A DNA stretch of 64,000 nt from Bradyrhizobium cytisi (GTDB taxonomy: Bacteria; Pseudomonadota; Alphaproteobacteria; Rhizobiales; Xanthobacteraceae), in contig NZ_VSSR01000018.1 of the NCBI RefSeq assembly GCF_008123515.1, forward strand, positions 29,841-93,840, given 5' to 3'. The translations under genes were made by a program, and so were the position numbers. Below, piece after piece: positions 28,764 through 41,256 of the stretch. The notes beneath the pieces are model-generated. The model was not told where the DNA came from. It saw only the letters and a list, made by a program, of their open reading frames with translations, and did not search any database. The first letter of the stretch is position 1. Every line of letters begins with the position of its first letter.

Positions 28764-31442
28764 ATGGTTGATACCAAGACCCCAGACGACAAGAAGCTGA
28801 GCGTTCCGAGCAAGACGCTATCGCTCAAGCCGCGCGTCGAAACGGGCACTGTCCGCCAGAGCTTCAGCCATGGCCGCAGCAAGCAGGTCGTGGTCGAGAA
28901 GCGCGGCAAGCGCCGCATCGACGGCAGCCCTGAGCCGCAGGCCCCGACGGTTGTCGCGAAGCCGGCGCCCGCCGCGCCTGCGCCCGCCCCTTCACGCCCG
29001 GCGCCGCCGCGCAACGCCGGCTCCGGCGTGGTGCTGCGTACACTGACCGAGGACGAACGCTCCGCCCGTGCCAGCGCGCTCGCTGACGCCAAGGTTCGCG
29101 AAGTCGAAGAGCGCCGGCAGGCCGAGGAAGAGGCCCAGCGCCGCACGGTTCGCGAGGCCGCCGAGCGCGCCGAGCGCGACGCCGCCGAATCCCGCCGCAA
29201 GGCCGAGGAAGAGCGCCACCGTCACGAGGACGAGGCCAAGCGCAAGGCCGAGACCGAAGCCAAGAAGCGCTTTGGCGAAGGCGAGCAGCCGGCTGCCGCG
29301 CGTCCCGCAGCGGCCACCCCGGCGACCAGCGCTCCGCGCTCCGCGCCGACCACGACGCGACCGGGAGCGACGGCGACCACTCGCCCGGCAACGACCACGA
29401 CGCGACCGGGTATCCCGGCAGCTCGTGCGCCCGGTGTTGCGGCCGGACCGGACGAAGATGACGGTCCGCGCCAGATCCGTCGCGGTCCCGGCGGCGCCGC
29501 GCGTCCTGTGGTGGCGCCCAAGCCGACCCATAAACCTGGCCCGCAGAAGGAGCGCGGCCGCCTGACCGTCGTCACGGCGCTCAACGCCGACGAGGTGCGC
29601 GAGCGCTCGATCGCCTCGTTCCGCCGCCGCACCCAGCGCCTGAAGGGCCACGTCTCGAATGAGCCGAAGGAGAAGCTGATCCGCGAGGTGATCATTCCCG
29701 AAGCGATCACCATCCAGGAACTCGCCAACCGCATGGCCGAGCGCGCGGTCGATGTCATTCGCATGCTGATGAAGCAGGGCGCGATGCACAAGATCACCGA
29801 CGTGATCGACGCCGACACCGCGCAGCTGATCGCCGAAGAGCTCGGCCATACCGTCAAGCGTGTCGCCGCGTCCGACGTCGAAGAAGGCCTGTTCGACCAG
29901 GTCGACGATTCCTCCGACACCGAGACGCGGTCGCCTGTGGTGACCGTGATGGGCCACGTCGACCACGGCAAGACCTCGCTGCTCGACGCGCTCCGCCATG
30001 CCAACGTGGTGTCCGGCGAAGCCGGCGGCATCACCCAGCACATCGGCGCCTATCAGGTGCTGTCGCCCGAGAGCGGCAAGAAGATCACCTTCATCGACAC
30101 GCCCGGCCACGCCGCGTTCACCGCGATGCGCGCCCGCGGCGCCAAGGTCACCGACATCGTCGTGCTGGTGGTCGCGGCCGATGACGGCGTCATGCCGCAG
30201 ACCGTCGAAGCCATCAACCACGCCAAGGCGGCGCGGGTGCCGATCATCGTTGCCATCAACAAGATCGACAAGCCCGATGCCAGGCCCGAGCGCGTGCGCA
30301 CCGAGCTGCTCCAGCACGAAGTGCAGGTGGAATCGTTCGGCGGCGACGTCGTCGACGTCGAAGTGTCCGCCAAGAACAAGACCAATCTCGACAAGCTGCT
30401 CGAGATGATCGCGCTCCAGGCCGACATCCTCGACCTGAAGACCAATTCGGAGCGTCCGGCCGAAGGCACCGTGATCGAGGCCAAGCTCGACCGCGGCCGT
30501 GGTCCGGTCGCGACCGTGCTGGTCCAGCGCGGCACGCTCCGGGTCGGCGACATCATCGTCGCCGGCGCCGAGATGGGTCGCGTCCGCGCGCTGATCTCGG
30601 ACCAGGGCGAGACGGTGCAGGAAGCCGGTCCGTCGGTGCCGGTCGAGGTGCTCGGCTTCAACGGTCCGCCGGAAGCCGGTGATCGTCTCGCGGTGGTCGA
30701 GAACGAAGCCCGCGCCCGTCAGGTCACCAGCTACCGCGCGCACCAGAAGCGCGAGAACGCGGCGGCCTCGATCTCCGGCATGCGCGGCTCGCTCGAGCAG
30801 ATGATGTCGCAGTTGAAGACGGCGGGTCGCAAGGAATTCCCGCTGATCATCAAGGCCGACGTGCAGGGCTCGCTGGAAGCGATCCTCGGCTCGCTGGAAA
30901 AGCTCGGCACCGACGAAGTCGCCGCCCGCATCCTGCATGCAGGCGTCGGCGGCATCTCGGAATCCGACGTGACGCTCGCCGAAGGCTTCAACGCCGCGAT
31001 CATCGGCTTCTCGGTTCGTGCGAACAAGGAGGCGGCTGCGGCCGCAAAGCGCAACGGCATCGAGATCCGCTACTACAACATCATCTACGACCTCGTGGAC
31101 GACGTGAAGAAGGCGATGAGCGGCCTGCTCGCGCCGACCTTGCGCGAGACCATGCTGGGCAATGCTTCGATCCTGGAGATCTTCAACATCTCCAAGGTCG
31201 GCAAGGTTGCCGGCTGCCGCGTCACCGACGGCACCGTGGAACGCGGCGCCAATGTGCGCCTGATCCGCGACAACGTCGTCGTGCACGAAGGCAAGCTGTC
31301 GACGCTGAAGCGCTTCAAGGACGAAGTGAAGGAAGTCCAGTCCGGTCAGGAATGCGGCATGGCCTTCGAAAACTATCACGACATGCGTGCCGGTGACGTG
31401 ATCGAGTGTTATCGCGTGGAGACGATCCAGCGCTCCCTGTAA
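28764..31442 (+). CDS. infB: Translation initiation factor IF-2
   Basis: IF-2 (892 residues) brings fMet-tRNA to the ribosome. The long N-terminal part is low-complexity and charged: an Ala/Arg/Glu-rich helix at ~90-175, then Ala/Pro/Thr/Arg repeats at ~175-250 with direct TTTRPG-type units. The IF2 core follows, with G1 [17 protein letters not shown]3 DTPGHAAF and G4 NKIDKPD, then domains II, III and the C-terminal fMet-binding domain. It lies in the standard operon position. Confidence 0.97.
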   Translation: MVDTKTPDDKKLSVPSKTLSLKPRVETGTVRQSFSHGRSKQVVVEKRGKRRIDGSPEPQAPTVVAKPAPAAPAPAPSRPAPPRNAGSGVVLRTLTEDERSARASALADAKVREVEERRQAEEEAQRRTVREAAERAERDAAESRRKAEEERHRHEDEAKRKAETEAKKRFGEGEQPAAARPAAATPATSAPRSAPTTTRPGATATTRPATTTTRPGIPAARAPGVAAGPDEDDGPRQIRRGPGGAARPVVAPKPTHKPGPQKERGRLTVVTALNADEVRERSIASFRRRTQRLKGHVSNEPKEKLIREVIIPEAITIQELANRMAERAVDVIRMLMKQGAMHKITDVIDADTAQLIAEELGHTVKRVAASDVEEGLFDQVDDSSDTETRSPVVTVMGHVDHGKTSLLDALRHANVVSGEAGGITQHIGAYQVLSPESGKKITFIDTPGHAAFTAMRARGAKVTDIVVLVVAADDGVMPQTVEAINHAKAARVPIIVAINKIDKPDARPERVRTELLQHEVQVESFGGDVVDVEVSAKNKTNLDKLLEMIALQADILDLKTNSERPAEGTVIEAKLDRGRGPVATVLVQRGTLRVGDIIVAGAEMGRVRALISDQGETVQEAGPSVPVEVLGFNGPPEAGDRLAVVENEARARQVTSYRAHQKRENAAASISGMRGSLEQMMSQLKTAGRKEFPLIIKADVQGSLEAILGSLEKLGTDEVAARILHAGVGGISESDVTLAEGFNAAIIGFSVRANKEAAAAAKRNGIEIRYYNIIYDLVDDVKKAMSGLLAPTLRETMLGNASILEIFNISKVGKVAGCRVTDGTVERGANVRLIRDNVVVHEGKLSTLKRFKDEVKEVQSGQECGMAFENYHDMRAGDVIECYRVETIQRSL

Positions 31443-31497
31443 GTCCAAATCTTACCGAAGCGGCTGGATCTTTTTGAGCTGAAATTGCGGGAGTGAG

Positions 31498-31522
31498 ATG
31501 GCCGGATTTTTTCCGGCCATCC
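31498..31522. repeat. Short hairpin derived from type A repeat, within the infB-rbfA gap
   Basis: Perfect 10-bp arms GATGGCCGGA and TCCGGCCATC enclose TTTTT. The sequence and the following CCACG match one half of the type A intergenic repeat. It lies in the 156-bp gap between infB and rbfA, inside an essential operon. Confidence 0.7.
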
Positions 31523-31598
31523 ACGCCTCATTCGTTCCAACAGGACAAATGACAATGCTCGTGTCCCAAACGCGGGCAGGACGAGGTGATTTTCGACG

Positions 31599-32030
31599 AT
31601 GCCGCGCCATCATCAGAAGAAAAGTTCCGCGCCCGGCGGCTCGCAGCGTCAGCTGCGCGTCGGCGAGCAGGTTCGCCACGCGATAGCCGAGATTCTGGCG
31701 CAAGGCGGTGTGCATGATGCGGACCTCGAAGGTCACATCATCACCGTGCCGGAGGTGCGGATGTCGCCCGACCTGAAGCTCGCGACAATCTACGTGATGC
31801 CGCTTGGTGGCCGCGACACCGAGCTCGTCATCGCTGCGCTCGATCGCAACAAGAAATTCCTGCGCGGCGAAGTCGCGCGGCGCGTTAACCTGAAATTTGC
31901 ACCTGACCTTCGCTTCCGCGTCGACGAGCGATTCGACGAAGCGGAACGGATCGAGAAGCTTTTGCGAACACCTGCGGTGCAGAAGGACCTGGAACAGGAT
32001 CCGGACTCGGATCGGGAAGAAAAACAATGA
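31599..32030 (+). CDS. rbfA: Ribosome-binding factor A
   Basis: RbfA (143 residues) is a cold-shock 30S maturation factor with a KH-like fold. The segments [38 protein letters not shown] and [25 protein letters not shown] are typical. truB begins within its last codons (32027). The infB-rbfA gap is longer than usual because of a repeat-derived hairpin. Confidence 0.94.
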   Translation: MPRHHQKKSSAPGGSQRQLRVGEQVRHAIAEILAQGGVHDADLEGHIITVPEVRMSPDLKLATIYVMPLGGRDTELVIAALDRNKKFLRGEVARRVNLKFAPDLRFRVDERFDEAERIEKLLRTPAVQKDLEQDPDSDREEKQ

Positions 32031-33139
32031 TGATGGACCCGGCTCACGGCACGATCGGCAGCGAAGAGGTCGACACGCGCGACCTGCAGAAAAATAATTT
32101 TGCAGTTGCCGATGCTCAGCCGCATCAGGAAGCGCGTCGCGTCAACAACGATCCGCGCGCGGGCAAGCAGAAGGGCAACCAGCCCCGCCGCGACCGGCGC
32201 GACGTGCACGGCTGGGTCGTGCTCGACAAGCCGATCGGGATGACCTCAACGCAGGCCGTTGCCGTGCTCAAGCGTCTGTTCAACGCCAAGCGCGCAGGCC
32301 ACGCCGGCACGCTCGACCCGCTCGCCTCCGGCGGCCTGCCGATCGCGCTCGGCGAAGCCACCAAGACGGTTCCCTTCGTCATGGACGGTCGCAAGCGCTA
32401 CCGCTTCACCGTGTGCTGGGGTGAGGAGCGCGACACGGACGATATCGAAGGCAAGGTCACCGCGACCTCGGACCAGCGCCCGACCCGCGAGGCCATCGAA
32501 GCCCTGCTGCCCCGCTTCACCGGTGTGATCGAGCAGGTCCCGCCGCGCTATTCGGCGATCAAGGTCCAGGGCGAGCGGGCCTACGATCTGGCACGCGACG
32601 GCGAGGTCGTGGAGCTGGCGCCCCGCCCGGTCGAGATTCACCATTTAGCCCTTGTGGATCAGCCAGATAGCGATCGGGCCGTGTTCGAGGCCGAGTGTGG
32701 CAAGGGAACCTATGTCCGCGCGCTCGCTCGCGACATGGGACGGATTCTCGGCACTTTCGGCCATATCTGCGCGCTGCGGCGGACCCTGGTCGGCCCGTTT
32801 GGCGAAAACGACATGATTCCGCTGGATCAGCTTGAGGCTTTATGCGATAGAGCCGCGTCCGGCGAGGGAAGCCTCGCCGACGCGCTGATGCCCGTTGAGA
32901 CCGCGCTGGACGACATCCCGGCACTGGCCGTCACTCGGGCTGATGCGGCAAGGCTCCATCGGGGCCAGGCCGTTTTGTTGCGCGGACGGGATGCGCCCAC
33001 TAGTAGCGGCACAGTCTATGTCACGGTAGCAGGCCGTCTTTTGGCGCTTGCTGAAGTTGGCAATGGCGAAATCATCCCCAAGCGTGTGTTCAACCTGACC
33101 GGCTTGACTGCCTCAACCGGTCGCAACGAGAGAAATTGA
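32027..33139 (+). CDS. truB: tRNA pseudouridine(55) synthase TruB
   Basis: TruB isomerises U55 in the T-loop of tRNAs. The catalytic Asp lies in [22 protein letters not shown]. The 370-residue frame includes about 60 N-terminal residues before the conserved [14 protein letters not shown] start of the enzyme domain. This extension is basic and Gln/Asn-rich, and translation may begin at either of the tandem ATG codons at 32027/32030. The start overlaps the rbfA stop. Confidence 0.94.
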   Translation: MMMDPAHGTIGSEEVDTRDLQKNNFAVADAQPHQEARRVNNDPRAGKQKGNQPRRDRRDVHGWVVLDKPIGMTSTQAVAVLKRLFNAKRAGHAGTLDPLASGGLPIALGEATKTVPFVMDGRKRYRFTVCWGEERDTDDIEGKVTATSDQRPTREAIEALLPRFTGVIEQVPPRYSAIKVQGERAYDLARDGEVVELAPRPVEIHHLALVDQPDSDRAVFEAECGKGTYVRALARDMGRILGTFGHICALRRTLVGPFGENDMIPLDQLEALCDRAASGEGSLADALMPVETALDDIPALAVTRADAARLHRGQAVLLRGRDAPTSSGTVYVTVAGRLLALAEVGNGEIIPKRVFNLTGLTASTGRNERN

Positions 33140-33141
33140 CG

Positions 33142-33411
33142 ATGTCGATTGCCGCAGAACGCAAAGCGGAAGTCATCAAGACGAATGCCAACAAGGCCGG
33201 CGACACCGGCTCGCCAGAGGTTCAGGTCGCGATCCTGTCGGAACGCATCACCAACCTGACCAACCATTTCAAGACCCACGTGAAGGACAACCATTCGCGT
33301 CGCGGTCTCTTGAAGCTGGTCTCGACTCGCCGTTCGCTCCTCGACTATCTCAAGAAGCGGGACGAGGCGCGTTACAAGGCGCTGCTCGAGAAGCACAACA
33401 TTCGTCGTTAA
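33142..33411 (+). CDS. rpsO: Ribosomal protein S15
   Basis: S15 (89 residues, the standard length) binds the central domain of 16S rRNA. The sequence [16 protein letters not shown] and the motif [21 protein letters not shown] are diagnostic. It begins two bases after the truB stop with AGAGA upstream. A strong terminator follows at 33421. Confidence 0.97.
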   Translation: MSIAAERKAEVIKTNANKAGDTGSPEVQVAILSERITNLTNHFKTHVKDNHSRRGLLKLVSTRRSLLDYLKKRDEARYKALLEKHNIRR

Positions 33412-33420
33412 GAGTTCTTG

Positions 33421-33444
33421 CGCGCGCCACCGGCGCGCGTTTTT
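33421..33444 (+). terminator. Intrinsic terminator after rpsO
   Basis: CGCGCGCC and GGCGCGCG form an 8-bp GC stem with a three-base loop, followed by five T. It lies 10 bp after the rpsO stop and should end most of the rimP-rpsO transcript. Confidence 0.8.
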
Positions 33445-33667
33445 GCGCGTGATTTCGAGCGAAAGCGCTTATTTCAAGGTTTTTGATCGAGGCTCACGCG
33501 TACGTCCGGTGCGGGCCAATGCTGCTTCGCATCGGGGCATGATGAACGAAGACCGCGGTCCGGTGTTCGCGAGCGTGCCGACTGACAGTCCAGCAGCAAT
33601 CCGGCGGCTGGGCGCAACGGGCAAGGTGCCCGTATGACCCGAAAGGATGGACGCCATCCGACATCCG

Positions 33668-33738
33668 AAAACCATGGCAGGATCGCAGGACGCTGATCGC
33701 CCGCTCCGATCAGCGTCCTGCAATCTTGACATGGTTTT
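33668..33738 (+). promoter_or_regulatory. Long hairpin in the pnp leader (likely RNase III target or attenuator)
   Basis: A perfect 14-bp inner stem (33686-33699 with 33707-33720, loop of 7) continues outward through GATCG/CAATC-type pairs with two mismatches to a perfect outer stem AAAACCATG (33668-33676) / CATGGTTTT (33730-33738). About 30 base pairs form in all. It ends 49 bp before the pnp start. In enterobacteria a long stem in the pnp leader is cut by RNase III and used by PNPase for autoregulation; I infer the same here. The T-rich tail could also make it a terminator. The remainder of the 33445-33787 gap has no convincing gene. Confidence 0.65.
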
Positions 33739-33787
33739 TGTTTTTCGAGCCGTCCCTTCTTTCGAGAACCCATGAAAGAAGACCTCT

Positions 33788-35944
33788 ATGTTCAATAAGC
33801 ATTCCGTCGAGATCGACTGGGGCGGACGCCCTCTCAAGCTCGAAACCGGCAAGATCGCACGCCAGGCCGACGGCGCCGTCGTCGCCACCTATGGCGAGAC
33901 CGTGGTGCTCGCCACCGTCGTCGCCGCGAAGTCGCCGCGTGAAGGCGTCGACTTCCTGCCGCTGACCGTCGACTACCAGGAAAAGACCTACGCAGCGGGC
34001 CGCATTCCCGGCGGCTATTTCAAGCGCGAGGGCCGTCCGACCGAGAAGGAGACGCTGGTCTCCCGCCTGATCGACCGTCCGATCCGTCCGCTGTTCGTCG
34101 ACGGCTGGCGCAACGAGACCCAGGTGATCGTCACCGTGCTGTCGCACGATATGGAGAACGATCCCGACATCGTCGCGCTGGTGGCGTCCTCGGCCGCGCT
34201 GACCCTGTCCGGCGCCCCCTTCAAGGGCCCGATCGGCGCTGCCCGCGTCGGCTTCGCCAATGACGAGTTCATCCTCAACCCGACGCTCGACGAGATGGTC
34301 GACACCCAGCTCGACCTCGTCGTCGCCGGCACCGCCGACGCCGTGCTGATGGTGGAATCGGAAGCCAAGGAGCTGAACGAAGACATCATGCTCGGCGCCG
34401 TGATGTTCGGTCACCGCCACTTCCAGCCGGTCATCAACGCGATCATCGAGCTCGCCGAGAAGGCCGCCAAGGAGCCGCGCGAAGTCACCGTCATCGACAA
34501 TGCCGCGCTCGAGAAGGAAATGCTCGGCCTCGTCGAGCAGGAGCTGCGCGCCGCCTACGCCATTCCGGTCAAGCAGGATCGCTACGCCGCGGTCGGCAAG
34601 GTCAAGGAAAAGGTGATCGCCCACTACTTCCCCGAAGGGCAGGAGCCGAAATACGACAAGCTGCGCATCGGCGCCGTGTTCAAGGAGCTCGAGGCGAAGA
34701 TCGTTCGCTGGAACATCCTCGACACCGGCAAGCGCATCGACGGCCGTGACTCAAAGACCGTTCGCAACATCATTGCCGAGGTCGGCGTGCTGCCCCGCGC
34801 CCATGGCTCGGCCCTGTTCACCCGCGGCGAGACCCAGGGCCTGGTCGTGACCACGCTCGGCACCGGCGAGGACGAGCAGTATATCGACGCGCTGTCGGGA
34901 ACGTACAAGGAGACGTTCCTGCTGCACTACAACTTCCCTCCCTACTCGGTGGGTGAGACCGGCCGCCTCGGCGGCACCAAGCGCCGCGAGATCGGCCACG
35001 GCAAGCTTGCCTGGCGCGCGATCCACCCGGTGCTGCCGCCGCATCACGAGTTCCCGTACACGATCCGCGTGGTCTCCGAGATCACCGAGTCCAACGGCTC
35101 CTCGTCGATGGCTTCGGTGTGCGGCGCCTCGCTCGCGCTGATGGACGCTGGCGTGCCGTTGAAGCGGCCGACCGCGGGCATCGCGATGGGCCTGATCCTC
35201 GAAGACAAGCGCTTCGCGGTTCTCTCGGACATTCTCGGTGACGAGGACCATCTCGGCGACATGGACTTCAAGGTCGCCGGCACGGAAGTGGGCATCACCT
35301 CGCTCCAGATGGACATCAAGATCGAGGGCATCACCGAGGAGATCATGAAGGTCGCGCTCGGCCAGGCCAAGGATGGGCGTATCCACATCCTCGGCGAGAT
35401 GGCCAAGGCGCTCACCAACGCCCGCGCCGAGCTCGGCGAATACGCGCCGCGCATCGAGACCTTCAAGATCGCCACCGACAAGATCCGCGAAGTGATCGGC
35501 ACCGGCGGCAAGGTGATCCGCGAGATCGTCGAGAAGACCGGCGCCAAGGTCAACATCGAGGACGATGGCACCGTAAAGGTCGCCTCCTCCGACGGCGAGG
35601 CGATGAAAGCCGCGATCAAGTGGATCAAGTCGATCGCGTCCGATCCGGAAGTCGGCCAGATCTATGACGGCACCGTCGTCAAGGTGATGGAGTTCGGCGC
35701 CTTCGTGAACTTCTTCGGCTCCAAGGACGGCCTCGTTCACATCAGCCAGCTCGCCTCGGCGCGCGTGCAGAAGACCTCCGACGTCGTCAAGGAAGGCGAC
35801 AAGGTCAAGGTCAAGCTGCTCGGCTTCGATGACCGCGGCAAGACCCGCCTGTCGATGAAGGTCGTCGACCAGACCACCGGCGAAGACCTCGAAGGCAAGG
35901 GCGGCGACGGCGAGAAGGCCCCGCGCGAAGCGGCCGGCGAGTAA
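33788..35944 (+). CDS. pnp: Polyribonucleotide nucleotidyltransferase (PNPase)
   Basis: PNPase (718 residues) is a 3'-5' phosphorolytic exoribonuclease and degradosome component. Two RNase PH-like domains (~1-225 and ~300-540) are followed by KH (~550-615, [20 protein letters not shown]) and S1 (~620-690, [20 protein letters not shown]) domains. Catalytic-core motifs such as [11 protein letters not shown] and [19 protein letters not shown] are intact. A regulatory hairpin precedes it and a terminator follows at 35969. Confidence 0.97.
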   Translation: MFNKHSVEIDWGGRPLKLETGKIARQADGAVVATYGETVVLATVVAAKSPREGVDFLPLTVDYQEKTYAAGRIPGGYFKREGRPTEKETLVSRLIDRPIRPLFVDGWRNETQVIVTVLSHDMENDPDIVALVASSAALTLSGAPFKGPIGAARVGFANDEFILNPTLDEMVDTQLDLVVAGTADAVLMVESEAKELNEDIMLGAVMFGHRHFQPVINAIIELAEKAAKEPREVTVIDNAALEKEMLGLVEQELRAAYAIPVKQDRYAAVGKVKEKVIAHYFPEGQEPKYDKLRIGAVFKELEAKIVRWNILDTGKRIDGRDSKTVRNIIAEVGVLPRAHGSALFTRGETQGLVVTTLGTGEDEQYIDALSGTYKETFLLHYNFPPYSVGETGRLGGTKRREIGHGKLAWRAIHPVLPPHHEFPYTIRVVSEITESNGSSSMASVCGASLALMDAGVPLKRPTAGIAMGLILEDKRFAVLSDILGDEDHLGDMDFKVAGTEVGITSLQMDIKIEGITEEIMKVALGQAKDGRIHILGEMAKALTNARAELGEYAPRIETFKIATDKIREVIGTGGKVIREIVEKTGAKVNIEDDGTVKVASSDGEAMKAAIKWIKSIASDPEVGQIYDGTVVKVMEFGAFVNFFGSKDGLVHISQLASARVQKTSDVVKEGDKVKVKLLGFDDRGKTRLSMKVVDQTTGEDLEGKGGDGEKAPREAAGE

Positions 35945-35968
35945 GTCTCGCTGCCTGCCAGAAACACG

Positions 35969-35995
35969 AAGGGCGGCCTCACGGCCGCCCTTTTT
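35969..35995 (+). terminator. Intrinsic terminator after pnp
   Basis: AAGGGCGGCC and GGCCGCCCTT pair perfectly over 10 bp with a TCAC loop, followed by a T-run. It is 25 bp after the pnp stop. Confidence 0.88.
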
Positions 35996-36016
35996 GTTTG
36001 TGTTCGCTCCGGGAGA

Positions 36017-36053
36017 GCTGCGCTCCTTCTCCCGCTTGTGGGAGAGGTGCAGC
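36017..36053. repeat. Hairpin between pnp and katG
   Basis: GCTGC/GCAGC outer arms enclose a TCTCCC/GGGAGA stem with GCTTGT loop. It lies four bases beyond the katG stop and may protect or terminate the katG transcript from the opposite strand. Similar CTTCTCCC...GGGAGAGG pieces are common intergenic motifs. Confidence 0.5.
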
Positions 36054-36056
36054 AAC

Positions 36057-38326
<2,270 letters not shown>

Positions 38327-38335
38327 GATTTTCTG

Positions 38336-39262
38336 ATGATCAACGTGACGATGCGACAGCTGCGGTATTTCGACGCGCTGGCACGGCATGGTCATTTCGG
38401 CCGCGCCGCCGAGGCCTGCTCCATCTCGCAGCCGGCACTGTCGATGCAGATCAAGGAACTGGAGCAAGCGCTCGGCGGGCTGCTGCTGGAGCGCAGCGCG
38501 CGCCAGGTCGCGCTGACCCGGTTCGGCGAGGAGCTCGCCCAGCGCGTCCGCGACATCCTGCGCTCGGTCGATGAGCTCGGCGATTTCGCCCGCGCCTCGC
38601 AGGACCGTTTTGCGGGCCGCCTGCGCATCGGCATGATCCCGACGATTGCCCCCTATCTGCTGCCCAAGATTACGAAGAATCTCACCCGCCTGCATCCCGA
38701 GCTCGACATCCGCGTGCGCGAGACGATGACGCCGCGGCTGATCCAGGAACTGGTCGAAGGCCGGCTCGACACCGGCATCGTCGCGCTGCCGGTCTCCGAA
38801 CCCTCGCTCACCGAGGTCGCCCTGTTCGAGGAGAAATTCCTGCTGGTGCGACCGGGCACGGATGCGGGCACGCCGGTGCCGTCGCGCGAGATGATGCGGG
38901 AGATGCGGCTGTTGCTGCTCGAAGAGGGCCATTGTTTCCGCGATCAGGCGCTGTCGTTCTGCAACATGCAGTCGGCGCCGCCGCGCGAGATGCTGGACGC
39001 CAATTCGCTGTCGACATTGGTCCAGATGGTCAGCGCCGGCATCGGCGTCACCCTGATTCCGGAGATGGCGGTGTCGGTGGAGACGCGATCGGCCTCGGTC
39101 TCACTGTCGCGCTTCCGCGACCCCGAGCCTTCGCGCACCATCGGCATGGTCTGGCGCAAGACCAGCCCGCTGGCGCGGCAGCTGCTGCAGATCTCCGAGG
39201 TGGTGTGCCTGTCGGCCGGCAAGGCGCGCCCGCGGCAGGCCGCGCGCAACCAGCGAGCCTGA
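38336..39262 (+). CDS. oxyR: Peroxide-sensing LysR regulator OxyR
   Basis: This 308-residue LysR protein has an N-terminal winged helix (FGRAAEACSISQPALSMQIKE, residues ~21-41) and an effector domain. Cys200 and Cys209 in EEGHCFRDQALSFC match in spacing and surroundings the redox pair Cys199/Cys208 of Escherichia coli OxyR. It should form the disulfide on peroxide exposure and activate katG, which is divergently placed 113 bp away. The call is supported by both the cysteines and the context. Confidence 0.94.
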   Translation: MINVTMRQLRYFDALARHGHFGRAAEACSISQPALSMQIKELEQALGGLLLERSARQVALTRFGEELAQRVRDILRSVDELGDFARASQDRFAGRLRIGMIPTIAPYLLPKITKNLTRLHPELDIRVRETMTPRLIQELVEGRLDTGIVALPVSEPSLTEVALFEEKFLLVRPGTDAGTPVPSREMMREMRLLLLEEGHCFRDQALSFCNMQSAPPREMLDANSLSTLVQMVSAGIGVTLIPEMAVSVETRSASVSLSRFRDPEPSRTIGMVWRKTSPLARQLLQISEVVCLSAGKARPRQAARNQRA

Positions 39263-39263
39263 G

Positions 39264-39728
39264 ATGCCGGATCCGATCATCCGCCCCGCCCGCGCCGACG
39301 AATATGACGAGATCGGCCGTGTCTGGATGGAGAGCTGGGTCTCGACCGGGCTTGCCGAAGCCAGCGAGTTCCTGCTGGCAAACCTGCGTGCGCGCATCCG
39401 GCGCGAGATGGAGAACGGCTGGAGCCTGTTCGTCGCCGACGACAACGGCACCATCGCTGCGATGCTCGCGCTGCATCTGCCAAAACTCTATCTCGATATG
39501 CTGTTCGTCGGGCCCGCTTATCAGGGACAATCGCTCGGGCGGAAGTTGCTCGCCTTCACGCGCACGCACATGCCGGATGAAATGTTCCTGCGCTGCGTCC
39601 GCGAGAACGAAAAGGCCTGGCGCTGGTACGAGCGCGAAGGTTTTGTGTTCGAGAAGGAAGAGGTCGAGCCGTCGAACGGGTTTGTGATGAAGTACTATAG
39701 GTGGAAGAACAAGAGTCCGCTCCCATGA
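39264..39728 (+). CDS. GNAT-family N-acetyltransferase
   Basis: The 154-residue protein has the GNAT core: an N-terminal IIRPARADEYDEIGRVW, the acetyl-CoA loop VGPAYQGQSLGRKLLAF and the C-terminal NEKAWRWYEREGFVFEKEE. The acceptor substrate is unknown. It starts one base after the oxyR stop, so it may be cotranscribed with oxyR, and its stop overlaps the glutathione S-transferase start (ATGA). Confidence 0.85.
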   Translation: MPDPIIRPARADEYDEIGRVWMESWVSTGLAEASEFLLANLRARIRREMENGWSLFVADDNGTIAAMLALHLPKLYLDMLFVGPAYQGQSLGRKLLAFTRTHMPDEMFLRCVRENEKAWRWYEREGFVFEKEEVEPSNGFVMKYYRWKNKSPLP

Positions 39729-40321
39729 TCAAACTCTATTGGTCGCCCCGCTCGCGTTCGTTCTCGGCGCTTTGGCTGATGGAAGAGAGCGGGCTTCGGT
39801 ATGAGCGCGTGCTGACCGACATTTCGACCGGCGCGCAGAAGGCGCCGGATTATCTGAAGGTCAATCCGATGGGCAAGGTGCCGGCGCTCGCCGACGGCGA
39901 TGCCGCGCTCGGCGAGGCCGCTGCAATCTGCGCTTACATCGCCGACCGTTATCCGGAGACGAAGCTCGCGCCTGATGTGACCGATCCACGTCGTGCGCGC
40001 TACCTGCAATGGCTGTTCTTCTCGCCGAGCTGCATCGAACCGGCGATCATCCAGATCTTCACCAAGATCGAGGTGCCGAGCTCGACTGCGGCCTGGGGCA
40101 GCGCGACGCAGGTCTTCGACGTGCTGGAAGCGGCGCTCGAAAACGGGCCTTGGATTCTCGGCGAGGAATTTTCCGCGGCCGACATCACGATCGGCTCGGG
40201 CCTGAACTTCGCAGTGCGCCTGTTCAAGATGGTGCCGTCGCGCACCGCGTTCGATGCCTATATCGCGCGCTGCATGGCGCGGCCGGCATTCCAGCGCGCG
40301 GAGAAAATCGCGGCGGGTTAG
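39725..40321 (+). CDS. Glutathione S-transferase family protein
   Basis: The 198-residue protein has a thioredoxin-like N-terminal domain (MIKLYWSPRSRSFSALWLMEE, KVNPMGKVPALADGD) and an all-helical C-terminal domain (GPWILGEEFSAADITIGSGL). It probably conjugates or reduces electrophiles with glutathione. I placed the start at the ATG that overlaps the preceding stop, because it gives the canonical N-terminus. An oxyR-GNAT-GST unit would make sense as an oxidative-stress operon. Its stop overlaps the convergent fabI stop. Confidence 0.88.
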   Translation: MIKLYWSPRSRSFSALWLMEESGLRYERVLTDISTGAQKAPDYLKVNPMGKVPALADGDAALGEAAAICAYIADRYPETKLAPDVTDPRRARYLQWLFFSPSCIEPAIIQIFTKIEVPSSTAAWGSATQVFDVLEAALENGPWILGEEFSAADITIGSGLNFAVRLFKMVPSRTAFDAYIARCMARPAFQRAEKIAAG

Positions 40322-41118
40322 CCTTCCGCCTTCAGATCATCCGGCCTTGGCATCAGGACGGTGTTGTAGCCGGAATCGACATAGTGGATTTCGCCGGTCA
40401 CGCCGCCGGAGAGATCCGACAGCAGATACAGCGCCGAGCCGCCGAGCTCATCGAGCGTGACGCCGCGGCGGAGCGGCGAATGCTTCTGCATGAACGCAAA
40501 CATTGCGCGCGCCTCGCCGATGCCGGAGCCCGCGAGCGTACGGATGGGGCCGGCCGAGATCGCGTTGACGCGGATGCCGCGCGGTCCGAAATCGGACGCG
40601 AGATAGCGCACCGAGGCTTCCAGCGCCGCCTTGGCCACGCCCATCACGTTGTAATTCGGCATCGCGCGCTCTGAGGCGCCGAAGGTCAGCGTGATCATGC
40701 TGCCACCCTCGGTCATCAGCTCGGCGGCGCGTTTTGCGACCTCCGTGAACGAGAAGCAGGAGATCACCATGGTGCGCGAAAAATTCTCGCGGCTGGTGTC
40801 GGCGTAGCGGCCCTTCAGCTCGTTCTTGTCGGCAAAGCCGATCGCGTGGATCACGAAATCGAGCTTGCCCCACTTTTCGCGCAAGACGTCGAACGTGGCG
40901 TCGACGCTGGCAATGTCCTCGACATCGCACGGCAGCACCAGATCAACCCCAAGCGATTCCGCCAGCGGCTTGACGCGCTTGCCGAGAGCCTCGCCCTGGA
41001 AGGTGAAGGCGAGCTCGGCGCCATGGGCATGCAGCGTCCTCGCCATGCCCCAGGCGATCGAATGATCATTGGCGATGCCCATGATCAGACCGCGCTTGCC
41101 TTGCATCAAACCTTCCAT
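40318..41118 (-). CDS. fabI: Enoyl-[acyl-carrier-protein] reductase FabI
   Basis: FabI (266 residues) catalyses the last reduction in each round of fatty-acid elongation, using NAD(P)H. The nucleotide-binding segment GLIMGIANDHSIAWGMA and the catalytic Tyr-x6-Lys pair in PNYNVMGVAKAALEA identify FabI among short-chain dehydrogenases. An ATG four codons in (MQGKRG) is an alternative start. It is the third gene of fabA-fabB-fabI, with a type A repeat before it. Confidence 0.94.
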   Translation of the reverse strand: MEGLMQGKRGLIMGIANDHSIAWGMARTLHAHGAELAFTFQGEALGKRVKPLAESLGVDLVLPCDVEDIASVDATFDVLREKWGKLDFVIHAIGFADKNELKGRYADTSRENFSRTMVISCFSFTEVAKRAAELMTEGGSMITLTFGASERAMPNYNVMGVAKAALEASVRYLASDFGPRGIRVNAISAGPIRTLAGSGIGEARAMFAFMQKHSPLRRGVTLDELGGSALYLLSDLSGGVTGEIHYVDSGYNTVLMPRPDDLKAEG

Positions 41119-41140
41119 CTCGCGATTACCCTCCGCTCTC

Positions 41141-41228
41141 CGTCATGCCCGGGCTTGTCCCGGGCATCCACGTTCTTCCGAAGTCGGTAGCAAAGACGTG
41201 GATGGCCGGGACAAGCCCGGCCATGACG
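41141..41228. repeat. Intergenic palindromic repeat, type A
   Basis: The element begins CGTCATGCCCGGGCTTGTCC and ends GGCCATGACG; it is nearly identical to the copy at 2341-2426 except in the central loop. It sits in the 138-bp gap between fabB and fabI. Confidence 0.88.
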
Positions 41229-41256
41229 AAATAGCTATCGGTCGTCCGCAGTGACG

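Noticed and set aside
28992..31448. An 818-codon open frame on the minus strand opposite infB
   Set aside because: It mirrors the codon periodicity of infB, has no family motifs and is rich in His, Asp and Arg as expected for an antisense frame in GC-rich DNA.
33443..33637. A 64-codon frame between rpsO and pnp
   Set aside because: It starts inside the rpsO terminator T-run, has no ribosome-binding site and no recognisable motif.
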